From NCBI GenBank assembly GCA_013398295.1, contig VZSF01000632.1, positions 135,261 to 199,260 of the forward strand: a stretch of 64,000 nt of DNA, read 5' to 3'. Below, piece after piece: positions 10,470-22,547 of the stretch (the first letter of the stretch is position 1; every line of letters begins with the position of its first letter). The position numbers were made by a program, and so were the translations under genes. Source of the stretch: Chionis minor. Taxonomy: Eukaryota > Chordata > Aves > Charadriiformes > Chionididae. Below the pieces are notes generated by a model. That model had not been told where the DNA came from and did no database searches. It worked only from the letters and a program-made list of their open reading frames with translations.

Positions 10470-12600
10470 GATTAAGCAAGACTGTTTAAAATTGCTTCAG
10501 GTTCCTGACATAGAATCACCAGGAGTGGCAAGAGGACACAGAGTGGTGGCCATGAGGCAAAATTGCCTTATGCTGACTGCAATCAGCATCAGAGGGCCCC
10601 AAATATGCTGGGCTGGGCTCTGAAGTGTGTGCAGCCCTAGCAGGGATCCCCTGAGCAGATGATGGGCTGACAAGCCAGCAGATATGAAACTGGGAAGTGC
10701 AAACACCAGATAGCTGGCCCCAACCTGAGTGAGGTCCGTGCTGCAGATGCTGGGTGCTGCGGTCCTGCTGTGAGAAACTTCGCTTCCCTCAGTGAAGGAA
10801 TCCACAAATCTCCGTTTCCAAAGAGAAAAACTCTGAAACCTCCTCTCCGGGGGTTTCCCTGTAGAAATATGACAACCTAATAAACAGAGTTCTGATGAAA
10901 TATGGTCCACATCTGTAGTCATTTTATAGCTGACCAAATATTCAGCCTGGAGTTTGTATTTGCTAGAGCTAAGATAATAACAGGCCTGAGAACTCCCAGC
11001 AGTTGTTTGCTTTGATTTGCAGAATGTTTGTTACACCACATTATAATCAAAAATTGGGTATATCCGCTGGTAAAAATCTCAGGAGTTATAAAAACAAGGT
11101 TTCTGCCAATGTTGCTTTATATTAAAAAAAGGAAAAAAATTAACAGGGTTTTTTTTTTTTGTTATGAGTTAGTGAGGGGTTGGTTTTTTTGGCTGAAATG
11201 CCATATGGCCTGTGTTAGGGCTCGGCAAAGAAAAATATTTTTAGGTAATAAACTATAATATGCTTATCACCTTGTTATCTATGACCCAGATCACTAGACT
11301 CTATAAGTTTAGGTAGGTCCTTTGCAGTCAGGTAACTGTTTTTAAATCAACATGTTCCATGTTTCCCACCTGAATATGATTGAAACCCGTCACAAAGAAT
11401 CCCTGTTTCTGAACTGATATTTCGAAGAAAACATCTCACATCTGCAAAGCTTGTGCTACAGCATTTAGCTATGATCTGCTCACAGATGAATCATCTCATT
11501 TAGAAGTAGCTACATACCACTAACCAGAAACAATACTGACATTTTTAATGTAATGGATGTGATTGCAAGTGTGCTTGTGCGCATTATCCTCTAGTCATTA
11601 AATAATTTAATGTCAGATTAAAACGAGCTAGTGACAGAAGCTTACAGGTGATGTTAAAAAATGGAAGAGAATCAAATGAAAGGTATTGGATGGTAAATTG
11701 CAAAAAAAGAAGATAACACAGCAATATGCTGAGTATCTGAGTTGTTAATATGCAGGGACACGGGATGCAAACAGGAGAGTGTAAGTCAGAGTTAAACCTA
11801 AGTATTAACTGGCAGATGAAATTTGGTGGGACAACTGACAGCAAAAGAGGCATCAGTTGCTTTTTCAGAGTGGGCACAGGACACCTTAAAAAACTCACCA
11901 AAATGTATATGCTGCTTCTAGGTATTAGTAAAAGAGGTGGATTTGTTGAATGAGGTAAAGAGGAAAAGAAGACAGTCGGCTGCATGGTGCAGGCTGATCA
12001 GAGGAGGCAGGTAGGAACACCGGACAACCACAGCGGCTGGGAGCGGCAGTGCCTGGGAACCGGGCAATGGGAGTTTCCATCACCTAGCTGTGCCTCTGTC
12101 CAAAACCAGCACCACTGACCCACCTGGCAATGTATTCATCCCAGTTTGGTTTATAGAGGATTTGGAAGTTCCTAGCAGTGCACACAAATTTTAAATTTGT
12201 TTCTGAGTAGTAAAGAGAAGCTGGCTATAAATCTCATGGTGAAATGTAGGTGGAAGTGGCAATAACAGGAAGTAATTAGTAAGAGAAAGACAGGCATGAA
12301 AACAGCAAAATAAGGAGCTGAGATTCTAACAAAGTAGTCACAGCATCTGAAATACCACTAGTTGGCCATCCTTGCCCTGTATGATTAAAAGGAGCAATTC
12401 AAACAAATAATGAATAAAAAGCAATAAGGATAAACAGCTACACTAAATTATGGGGATAATTTTCTCCCTGAGGGAAAAAAAAAAAAAAGCGTGGTAAATT
12501 CCAAAAACAGGGGGAGAAGAAAGTATATAATAAAGGATGACTGTAAAGAAAATAACTAAAAAAACAAATCCCAAATAAACAGAAAAGCACAAGCTTCTTT

Positions 12601-12641
12601 TATTGTTGTTGTTGGGGTTTTGTTTTGTTTTGTTTTTTGTT
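12601..12641. repeat. TTG/GTTTT simple repeat
   Basis: Four TTG units are followed by several GTTTT units. This is ordinary low-complexity DNA. Confidence 0.8.
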
Positions 12642-12689
12642 AAATACAGTTCACTAGAAGCAATGAGGCAGTAAGAAAGGGTTCAGGGA

Positions 12690-13180
12690 CTGCAGCAAGT
12701 AGAAAAGGAAGACAGAGAAAGGCCTCAAAGAAAATCTATTACTTAACAAAAAAACACAGAAGTCAGGTGATACAGTGAAAGTTGAAGTACTGAGTGCCTG
12801 CTTTCTTTCAGGCTGCAGGAAGGAGATTAGTCTTCACCAGACACTGAAACAAAGTAAATAGGGAAATGGGACAACACAGACCAGAGCAGGGTAAAGAGTA
12901 AATTAAAGAATATTTAGACCGTACAGATGTATTCAAGTCAGTAGTGCCTGACGAAATCCATGCCAGGGTACTTAAGGAACAAAGCAGCTGGCAATGATCT
13001 GAGATCTCACAGAGACCAGGGAGAGCAGGGGAGGTACTGGAGGATGTAGTCTTTAAAAAAAAGGAGAGAAAAAGGACAGGAACTACAGGTCGGTCAGCCT
13101 AATTTTGAAACCCAAGAGAAATGTTACTAAAAACCAATGGTTTTAAAGACACCTCTAGCGTAATAAGGCACAAGCCTCAA
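12690..13180 (+). mobile_element. Ancient CR1/L3-type LINE fragment
   Basis: Conceptual translation with many shifts follows the region before and at the start of a CR1-clade reverse transcriptase. A 'KENL...GDTVKVEVLSACF' block near 12730-12810 corresponds to the KaEVLNAFFASVF block of CR1. A 'VVPDEIHARVLKEQ' block near 12940-12990 corresponds to GPDEIHPRVLKEL. 'RNYRSVSL' near 13080 corresponds to [10 protein letters not shown]. The copy is far more diverged than the other CR1 elements here and is not followed by a 3' end. It is an old relic of the kind shared by many amniotes. Confidence 0.65.
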
Positions 13181-13631
13181 GATGAAGTTATCAACAGTCC
13201 ACTTCAAACTGAAGGGCATCTCACACTGAGAGCTGCAGGAGGTCTCTGTTGCTTACAGTTACTTTCCATTTTCTTTTTAAGAACTTGCTGCTCCAACAGA
13301 GAATATGTGCCTGAACTTCCTGAGCAAAAGCAAGCCCAGGATCATTGCCAGGATCCAAATTCAACTCATTCTTGATGTATCCAGGGAGGAGAGGTCTCAA
13401 ATCTTTCAGAAGAAATTGAATGAAGATAGATGCAACATACTATGCTTCTTGAGGAGAAATCAAATGCACAAATACAAAATGGGGAATTATAGGCTGAGAA
13501 CGACCTAGCAGAAAAAAATAAATTATGTATATCTGTGGGTACTACTCAATCTCAGACAATATCCCAGAATGGAGAGTAATTCCTATCAAGCCAAAGTCTT
13601 GCTAACATCTTGTTAACAGTTTAATCATCAA
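13181..13631. other. Unique noncoding DNA
   Basis: Two overlapping open frames of 84 and 67 codons (13121-13375 and 13305-13508, +) have no recognisable motif. The stretch may contain further remains of the old LINE upstream, but I see no clear blocks. Confidence 0.45.
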
Positions 13632-14266
13632 ATCATAGAATCATAGAATGTCTTAGGTTGGAAGGGACCTTAAAGATATCTAGTTCCAACCCCCCTGCCA
13701 TGGGCAGGGACACCTCCCCCTAGACCTGGTTGCACAAAATGTCATCCAACCTGGCCTTGAACACTCACAGGGATGAGGCCTCCACAACTTCCCAGGGAAA
13801 CCCACTCTGTTGCCTTACCACCCTCAAAGTAAAAATTCCTTCCTAATATCTATTCTAAATCTGCCCTCTTCCAGTTTAAAACTCTCACCCCGTGTCTTAT
13901 CACTACATGCCAGTTCATGTTGAGCTTCTCGTCCACCAACATCTTCAAGTCCTTCTCAGGGCTGGTCTTGATCCATTGTCTGGTCAGCCTGTATTTGTGC
14001 ATAGGATTGCCCCATTCCAGGTGTGGGACCTTGCACTTGGCCTTGTTGAACTTAATGAGGTTGGTACAGGCCCACCTCTCAAGCCTGCCCAGGTCCCTCT
14101 GGAGGGCATCCCTTCCCTCCAGTGTGTCAACCGCTCCACACAGCTTGGTGTCATCAGCAAGCTTGCTCAGGGTGCACTCGATCCCAATATCCATGTCATC
14201 AACAAAGATGTTAAATAGTACCGATCCCCGCGCCGACCCTTGAGGAACACCGTTTGTCATCTAGCA
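13632..14266 (-). mobile_element. CR1 LINE, 5'-truncated with internal deletion
   Basis: The 3' terminal repeat (reverse complement, TCATAGAATCATAGAATG) stands at 13632, so the element lies on the minus strand. A 136-codon frame (14260-13850) reads through 'VPQGSA..SVLFNIFVDDMD', 'LADDTKLCGAVDTLEG' and 'EKDLKMLVDEKLNMNWHV'. It then passes at about 13908-13912 directly into the sequence just before the 3' UTR. The segment encoding the [10 protein letters not shown] to LRELGLFSL blocks, present in the copies at 9.5, 44.2 and 50.7 kb, is missing. The ADD active-site motif is intact, but the copy lacks most of ORF2 and is dead. Confidence 0.92.
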
Positions 14267-14502
14267 TATATGTGAGAAGTAGGCTGAAAGTGTGGGCCAA
14301 GACAGTAGTACTGTGAAGAACTAGAAGTCTCCAGGCCACACGGATGTGGAGAAATAGTGCAGAGCTTTATTGAAGATATCTCTCAAGGTGTCTATAAGAA
14401 CATCTCAGCTGGGCATAGCACGTTCTTCAGCCACTATTCAATCAACTCAGTAAGTGCAGGTAATCTCTTCCATGACAGATCAAGAAGATTAATTTAATTA
14501 AT
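14267..14502. other. Spacer between two CR1 copies
   Basis: Short unique sequence between a minus-strand and a plus-strand CR1; nothing further seen. Confidence 0.5.
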
Positions 14503-14550
14503 TCATTGGAAATATTTTCTGCATTGGAAACATTTGTCTGCATTGGAAAC
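14503..14550. repeat. Three 18-19-bp direct repeats (CATTGGAAA...)
   Basis: CATTGGAAA recurs at 14504, 14522 and 14541, each of the first two followed by a TNTTTTCTG/CATTTGTCTG-like sequence. The last unit abuts the 5' truncation point of the CR1 copy that starts near 14548. It may be a small local duplication at the insertion site. Confidence 0.7.
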
Positions 14551-15020
14551 TGCTGGAGAGGGTACAGCAAAGGGCTACAAAGATGATTGTGGGGCTGGAG
14601 CATCTTTCTTACGAGGAAAGGCTGAGGGAGTTGGGTCTTTGTAGTCTAGAGAAGAGAAGACTGAGGGCGCATCCCGTCAATGTTTATAAATACTTAAATG
14701 GAGGGTGCTAGGAAGAGGGGGCCAGTCTTTTTTCAGTGGTGCCCAGTGACAGGACAAGAGGTAATGGGCACAAACTTGAATACAGGAAGTTCCATCTGAA
14801 CATGAGGAGGAACTTCTTGACTTTGAGGGTGGCAGAGCACTGGCACGGGCTGCCCAGAGAGGTGGTGGAATCTCCAACTCTGGAGACATTCCAAACACAC
14901 CTGGACACCATCCTGTGCAACCTGCTGTAGGTGGACCCGCTTTGGCAGAGGGGTTGGACCAGATTATCTCCACAGGTCCCTTCCAACCCCTAACATTCTA
15001 TAATTCTGTGATTCTATGAT
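14548..15020 (+). mobile_element. CR1 LINE 3'-end copy
   Basis: The last part of CR1 ORF2 and the 3' UTR. Recognisable blocks are '[29 protein letters not shown]' in shifted frames near 14550-14640, then a 64-codon frame at 14736-14930 reading '[13 protein letters not shown]' and '[23 protein letters not shown]'. The copy ends in ATTCTATAATTCTGTGATTCTATG repeats near 14995-15020. It is truncated at the 5' end and has no intact frame across its length. Its tail differs from the copies at 43.8 and 53.9 kb, so it belongs to another subfamily. Confidence 0.92.
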
Positions 15021-18000
15021 TTTCTGAAAGTGCTAAAGAGCCTAAACCATTGGGTTCAGCTAATAAACACTTTAGGTACCATAGCATGGGTACTATTCAC
15101 AGTCTGGAGGGATACTACTGCAATCCATATAGAAAGACCTGGTGTGAAATAAGAGGTCTAAATAGGAGATGCTGGAAATGTGTTATGTTAGTACACAGGC
15201 TGAGGCTTACCTTAGGCTGAAGAGCTCAGTTGCCTGAGTACACATTCCCTGAGATTCAACATAAGGACGTGTTTAGGAAAAGAAAAACCTGAAAATCATA
15301 TGTGAGCGGATTAACATGATTGCCTGGTGGTCTTACCTGCATCCTCTAATCAGCCTGCACAGTGGAACCAACTCCCCTTTTCCTTTTCATCTCATTAAAC
15401 AAATAAGAACAGTGTCATTTGCAGGACCTGGGGAACAACTGCTCTGCTCTTCGCCTTGGAAATCTGAGATGATCTGTAGGGTCCTTTCCAGGCTTAGGCA
15501 CCACCACTCAGGAAGGACATAAAAAATCAGAGAATAAAAAGGAAATTAACAAGAATGAAAAGAAGATGATAGGGATTAAGTTTTGGGGAAAAGTGAGCAT
15601 AGGATAGAAGTGTTTGGAAAGCAGTCACACCATTTCTTTTCAACATGAAAAAAGCGTTAAAAAAGACAAGGGAGATCAGTTGTCTCCTCTGGAGTTAGGC
15701 AATAAAAGTAAGTACCTAATTTTGCAGCAAAGGTGACTAAAGATATTAGAGTAAAGTCAGAAAAGCAGTAGGACAGCATTGCACAACAGCTACCTGAAGA
15801 GCAAAGGATGCAAAAGTCCTTGCCCCTGTTAATCAGCTTTCGTTTCCCGCCCCTGTGAGCCTTTGCTGTGGCTCAGGTCAATGTCAACAAATGACATTGG
15901 CTGAGGGGGTCCAAATATTTGTCTGCTCAGCCCGTGTTTAAGTCAGGTTAGTGTGCAGGGGGAGAGGAGGAGGACTTCAGCATGACTGCATCCCTGACCT
16001 TTTGGATTGACTGAGGGAGAGCGAGAAGAAGAAAGTGCAGTTTGGTAGCAAGGCAGTCATCAGTGATAGAGATGTTTGTCTCTTTCTCAGGCAGTCACAG
16101 AGTCTCCATCCTTTAGTTTTTACCCCTCACGCTGTAGTTTTTGTAATTCACATTTCCATTTCCTTTATCTTTTTCCTCTCTGTCTCTGTTTCACGTTCTC
16201 TTTTCTCTCTTCCCTCACCACTTTTCCCATTTTTTGGCTTCCCTGACAGAAACTTCCCAGTGCCAAGTCTTACTTTGATTGTCTAGCTGTGGTGAGTTTT
16301 CTCTCCTGTGGCTCTGCTCTAGAGCTGAGCTCTGCTCACATTTTCACTGCAGAGCTCTCCTGCCAAGAAAAACATGGACTTCTCTGAACTATTCAGCACT
16401 AGAAAAGACCAGACTAAGTCAAAGAGAAGCATGATGTGAAAAGGGAGAACCAGGGGAAAGTGTTCCTTAACATGGAATATGCCTGATTCAAGCAGGAAAC
16501 TTGGCAGATCTGATGAAGAAAATGCAGGATTGGATTGCCCAACATTGGCTCAAAATTACCTAAGGGCCAGCAACCAAGAGGTGCTGACATCCAGCACACA
16601 CCCTTTATTGCTCTTCAGCAAGACATCGGCCCAAAGCCTCTGAAGTGCACCCTTGGTGCCTTGCCTTCCCACGAAGGCAACCGACAAGTCACTAATTGGG
16701 CCACATGCCTGCAGGTCTGATGAATACATTGATGTGACTATTTTAGGAACTTCAGCCTCAAGAAGAAATTCAAGAAAGAAAAAATCACTTGAAGAGTGTT
16801 GTGGTGTGGCAGCTACTGAGTCTCAGGAAAAAAGGAAAATGAGGAATAGATACTATTAACAATGAAAGAAATCAGACATGCTATTACAGAACAGTTCAAA
16901 TGGTCAGATAAAAAGGCTGATTATGTGGTCTCTTAGAATAAGCCACCACGTAGTTCTGATCATTAACAACCATTTTCTGTCACACCAGAGATTTTCTACT
17001 TCTGAGGCGTGACTAGAATACTTTGTGACAAACATGTCTGCAGTCCAGGCTTCAATTTCAGTCTTAAAGAGCTCTGTTTTCAAAAATAGCACGTCATTTC
17101 ACAAAGTGCTTGGACACAAGCAAGTCAGCTGCTTAGATGGCTACAGCATGAAACTGCTGCCTGCAAACTAGTTTGAATACTTTATATAGCCAGATAGAGA
17201 AAAACTCACAAGGAACTGCACGTCATTTTACTACTGGATGGCTGTCCTGCACGGGATAACAAGGCAGGCCATGCTTCTTTCCCACCTGCAGAAGTGATGA
17301 ACCAAGAGAAGGTAGAGAATAGTTTCACCATTATGCCTTAAAACGCATAGTCTGAGGTGATCTCTGTGTGCTGATCATGAACACTTTCTTGGTTCTCCCA
17401 CATTGACAGATGCATAAAACACGTATTGGGAAAATGAAGCAAGACATCACCATTGAGAAAATCCTTTAGATATAGTATTAAAAGAATGCTTATTGAAAAT
17501 ATTGCAGGCGTTTGTCATTAGATCAGTATTTCTACTGAAGGAAAGAAAAAAAAAGGACAAGGAAAAAGGAACACACTGTCCACGCAGCACATCTTGCACT
17601 CAGTGTCAACAGAGAAAGGAGCAGCAGCTCCTCGTAAGAGTGGTTCCTTTGTGTATTTTCCATAAATCTGCTGGGCAACTTGAATCAATAGGGTCTTCTG
17701 GAACACCTGAGGGTTATTAGACACCTTTTCCACCGTATACTTTTTTATACAGCATCTGGTTTAGTTTATTTATGCTGAGTGTGTCAGTTTGCATATCTGT
17801 CCTTAGAACTAGTCTGAAATAATGATGCAATAACCGTTTTAAGGATAGGCCATTTTTCCCATATAAATCTTTTAGGTTTTAAATTATACAGTGGCCCAGT
17901 GGCCCTTTAGAGCTCTTGCACTCCCTGACTGATAAGATTTAAGTCCCTGAGGTCCAAAATGAACTGTGCTATAGCATGCATTATGGCTGCATCGCAGAGT

Positions 18001-21000
18001 GGTTTTATCAGGCGTAGGAGACACAGCAGAATTACACAAGTCTGTAGTGCTATCAATAGGAAGTGATGACTCACCCAGCTGGTGCTTTCAAAGTGGCAAT
18101 ATCCTATACAGTGAAAGCATTTTTTGAGGTTGATAAGTGATCCCATTGCCAGGAATAGGTGAAGGAGTGTTAGTGGCGAGCAGAAGGAAAAAAACCTCTT
18201 TAGACATAGCATCCTGTACTTCTGATACTGGTGGAAAAAACCTCATTTGTGTTGTGAGTTTGACCATTAAATTTTGTAGAGCTTTGCAAGCATTATTGAA
18301 GTGATTTTTGAACTGAGATGTCATCCTTACAAAACAAGTCCATGTCAGTCTTCACAGAGCTCACTGACAATAGTCTGATCGTATAAACAGGCTAATACAA
18401 GACCTGGGACATGTTCCGAGAGTGTTGTGATAAAAGAGCAACTCGACTCAAATGAATGGTGGATAATACTTAGAACAATAGGTGAAAGGTGCTTATGGAA
18501 GTTAAAAGAAAGCATTCTCAGTACTCAGAATGAATCCTAAAGAGGAAAGACATGATTTGGTCGGGTGCAAGCCAATCTATTCTGCCATTCAAAGGCTTTG
18601 GAGTCTATTTATATGGAGCTCCAGAGACAGTGTTTGATAAGCTTTACAATCCATATGGCACCCTGCCAAATCTGAGTGAGACAACGGAAATTCAAGTTGT
18701 TCCCAGATTTCTAGAGAATAGATTGGATGTTAAGTAAAGCAAACCAAAGTAAGTTTCTGCTATATGTCTAGACTTGGATAGTAAATTACTTTTTTGAAGG
18801 TGCATTGATTAGAAAAATGACTGCTTGCCCTTGAGTCACTGCCAATCTCAGACTGACTCTATATTGTTGGTGAATACTGATGCAAGAGGAATGATTAAAC
18901 TTCTGCAATAACATTAGGTCTACACTGCCACTGAGAACTTTTTGAAAGGAAGAAGAACATGTGGATATTCTACTTACCTAGAGAAAAGGAAGAAAGAAAA
19001 ACACGATTTAAGCTATCTTGACATATAATGAACCATTCAGTGGGATCTAGAGGTGATGCCTTCTGAGTTTCGACGTATCTCTGTTAACAGACTGATGATG
19101 ATTTCTGAAAGAGTATGGATTCTGATTAAAGATTCTTGGGATTTTGTGCTCTTTACTAGGGTTTTGTCCTCTAAAGTTCCTCTGGTATTTACCAGCATGT
19201 ATGTTCCATGTGAGAAAGCTTTTCCCTAGCCAGCACTCACTTTTCTTTGTTACAGTCATTCTTCTCCTTCTGTGAATCACACAGGGAGTTTAATGTTCTC
19301 TTTGAGAACTTCAGACCTTTCCAAACTTGGCTGATATTGGACGATGGATTCAAATGTCACCAAGTCCCTGGAAGTCTGAGCAAATACACACAGACTGAGA
19401 GCAAGTACATTTTGTCTGTGTAAGAAGCCAGAAATGAAGGGGCTTCTTGCAATGCTGGATTTGCTCCTAGCCTTTGCTGAAACTGCTCCTCAGCCTCTGG
19501 CTTTCTCCCTAGTGAAACAGCAAAATGTTTCAAGAGAACTCTGATTCCTAAACTGCGAGCCTCAAGAGGGATATATGTACAGGCTTTATGTTAGGTACCA
19601 ATAAAGGTAACAAACTTTTCTTTGGACTAGAGCTTTTACCAGCTTGCTTGTAATCCATTATGAAAAGGTCAGTAAAAAGCTGCAGTGCTCAAGCTAGACC
19701 CACAATTCAGATCTGCCTCCTTGGCCTCTTCATGAAGGACAAGAAAACAATAAGAGCTGAAGTAGTGGAAATCCAGGAAAATGACAAATATATTTAAGAA
19801 AGATGGGCAGAGACTGCAAGCAAGATAAAAGCAGTGCACTGAGTAGAGATGAAGCAAATACTAGGTCCCAGCTCCTATTGAATCTGCACAAAGGGCAGGC
19901 TGGCACTGTCAGAGAGATTCATGTCTCTCTTCTCCTGATTATTTCCAGCTACATGTTCCTACCACCAGCCCTGTGCCAATGCCCATACAATATGAATGAA
20001 TCATAAAACTAGTCCAGTCAGAAACCCATCAGTTTTTCTTATTTTTGGGCTGCTTTTCAGGCAGATCAGTTTACTGGACCAGTTCACTGAGCATCAGGAT
20101 GCATAGTAGAGGTGGCAAAAAAAGAATTAGGAATGCATGGCCAAGGTTAGATGCGACAGACTCCACTTCAGTTGACTCACAGCCTAAGCTGCAAATACTT
20201 GAAAAGTTGAAAGCTATTTCTTTCAGAAAGTATCTGTGCAGGACAATGTAATGCTGGTAGTGAAACATATGGACATCTGGGTCCCAAATAATATTTCTGT
20301 AGACTGGGCAGATACAACACTTAAACCAAAGAAATTCCCTTTGATACTGAAATAAAAAAATTAAAGCATTGGAAGCTATTAACAAAAAAGCCACTCAAAC
20401 AATTAGCAGTTGACTTCAGTCATACTAAGGAAAAAAAATCCAGATTAAACTTTTTTCCCACACCTTGACAGAACTGGACTAGTTTCTCAACTCAATAGAG
20501 AAAGACAACAGCCTCCAAAACAGTAACTTCCTGGGAGGTCAGTAGTGCAGAATTCAGAGCAGGTTTTGTCTGCAGCTTTAGGAGAACACTGTTTTCTGGG
20601 AATTCCAGCTAGTGGGACAGCAAATATGACCTGAATCCCAGGAGTTTCTGCGGAAATGGCTGCATATGTACAAGTATGATTGTGGTGAAATTAAGTAATC
20701 CTCTTCAGGTTTTCTAAACAAAACATTAGAGCAAAAAAAGATGCAGAGGTCAGCAAGTCACCCAAGCCAGGAACCATCTCCTAAATAAGTGAGAAAAAAC
20801 TGCAGATGATAAGGCATAATTATACAGCAGAGCAATACAGTTCCTCTTTCTTTTTTTTTCTTTTTTCTTTTAGTATAACCCAATGTAAGCATATACTTGA
20901 TAAATTTTATCTGCTGTTTAACAGTAGCATGAAATTCTGAAACCAGGAAACAAAACACGCTTGTTGTGGTGCCTCTCTAAAACTTATTCTTCAGTAACAT

Positions 21001-21369
21001 AGCTAAACTAATGGGTCAGTTTCCCAGCCTGTGGTGCAACTACCTTCCTTCTTTGACAACCAAGCTAGCATCCCTGACAAGGCAGTTTCATCCAACTTGT
21101 TATTTCTGAAGAGTGCATTTTTTGGTCTTTGTGTAGGGTCAAATTTGACAACAAAACTGGCTAAAAAAAGGTGGCCTGAGCAGAAAATTACACACTGCCA
21201 CTGGTCTCACTCACCCAAATACGTTATCTCTGCACTGTAATATCCATGCGGTACAAGAGAAACATTGGTCTATACTACGAATATTAAGCAGAAAATCAAA
21301 TAAGAAGACATTCGGAAAGAGTGAAAGGATAAAAATGAAGAGTGTGATACATACTGTTCACTATAATAG
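15021..21369. other. Unique noncoding DNA, 6.3 kb
   Basis: No gene is recognised. Open frames reach at most about 107 codons: for example 17907-18212 (-, 101) and 18088-18324 (-, 78), which overlap in different frames, and 20071-20394 (-, 107). None has a motif I can name. An imperfect hairpin lies at 15856-15909. There is no CpG-rich promoter and no RNA gene that I can see. Confidence 0.5.
15856..15909. repeat. Adjacent inverted repeats able to form hairpins
   Basis: TGAGCC (15856-15861) pairs with GGCTCA (15870-15875). Next to it, CAATGTCA (15879-15886) pairs perfectly with TGACATTG (15892-15899) across a 5-nt loop, and CTCAG/CTGAG can extend the stem with a small internal bulge. The two stems compete for some bases. 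Whether this is a transcribed structure or chance cannot be told. Confidence 0.5.
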
Positions 21370-21890
21370 ACTCTATCCAGAGGAACTCATAATTGAGGGC
21401 ATTTATTCTAAGAGACTTAGCTGAGACATTAATCACCAATTTCAAGGAATTTAAACCAGTCAGCTTAACAGTAGCATCTGTGTGAGATGCTGGGCCTAGA
21501 ATTTTCATGTAGCATCAAAAAAGAATATTACCTCTGCATTTAGTGAGATGAAAAAACTAATGGAAACTGGTTGGAGACATGTACCCACATGAGAAATAAG
21601 AACTGAAAATACTGGAGACTGTTTGAAGAAGACCCCCTAAAAGAATGACTGAAGGATTGGATGAGTTAAAAGTTTTTTGGGGGTACAAAGCTTAGCAAAG
21701 AGAGGATGAAAGGCTGTGATAAGTTACCCTGCCACACTTGTGCAGGACAGAGATTTTCCAATAAAGGGGTGTCACAGAAAAAGAGAGAAAACAAAACACA
21801 ATTTCCTTTTCTTTAAAACAAAGTGGGATTGGGACAAGTGGACAAGTCACTAAGAGTTATGACAGAGATGGTTTTCTTAGAGGGATGTGG
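21370..21890 (+). mobile_element. Ancient CR1/L3-type LINE fragment
   Basis: The nucleotide sequence follows an old CR1-clade LINE in two parts. Near 21395-21460 it resembles the 'IHSRVLRELAE...' block and the 'rPVSLT' block. Near 21625-21780 it resembles the block after the reverse transcriptase, with 'agaagaccccctaaaagaatgac', 'agcaaagagaggatgaaaggc' and a 'ccaataaaggggtgtca' stretch. Part of the element between the two is deleted. Divergence is high, no frame is open and no 3' end is present. Confidence 0.6.
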
Positions 21891-22547
21891 AGAGCGTATT
21901 CTTCTAACCAAACATTTGGGCCTATATTCAATGAGAGAACTAAGCACTTTGAAAGTGTGGTGTATCTGATCCATTTTAAGAATATACTTTCAGAAGAGAG
22001 ATATTGTGCCTTATCAGTGCCTGTTTCTCCACATCAGCTATGAAACTGTGTCCAAACGACCACTTGAGAAACTAATGGCTACCACACTAGATGTCATTCT
22101 ATATTTATGCTTCACTTCAGAAAAAAGATACCAGGAGATAAAGCCATATTTGTAAATTCTGGCCTTACTTCCTGTGAACACTAAGAACCCAAGAGAGTTC
22201 CCCTAAATGGTAGTAGTAGCAATTTCATATAACCCATTAGTTTCCTGCTTGTGTATTTCCCCCATACATAGAAACAATTATCAAAGCAGACTGAAGAATA
22301 TTCTAAATCCAAGCAGGATGAGAAGCAGCATAAAGCAAGCACCTTTCTGCTTCATGGGAAATATAGATTATGTGGTTCAATTTTCTTTCTTACTTTTTTT
22401 TTCTTTTCTATTTTGCTGTCTTGAGCAAAACCACTGGATAACCGTTAATCAATAAGTGATTTTGAGTTGGTGGTTTCAGTTTTAATTTGTTGTTTTAGGT
22501 TTTGCTTTTTTACTTATTCCTAAATATTGTGCAATGTGCGTCTTAAA
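21891..22547. other. Unique noncoding DNA
   Basis: No gene recognised. It includes an 82-codon frame at 22207-22455 (+) with a T-rich hydrophobic C-terminus that follows from a poly-pyrimidine tract, and no known motif. Confidence 0.5.

Larger units (their letters stand above)
10039..12689. other. Unique noncoding DNA
   Basis: No gene recognised. A 146-codon minus-strand frame at 10497-10937 and a 133-codon minus-strand frame at 11584-11985 show no known motifs, no signal peptide and no splice context. An A-rich stretch with an assembly gap lies near 10414-10470, and a T/G simple repeat at 12601-12641. Low-level similarity to an old LINE may begin before 12690, but I could not fix where. Confidence 0.5.
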
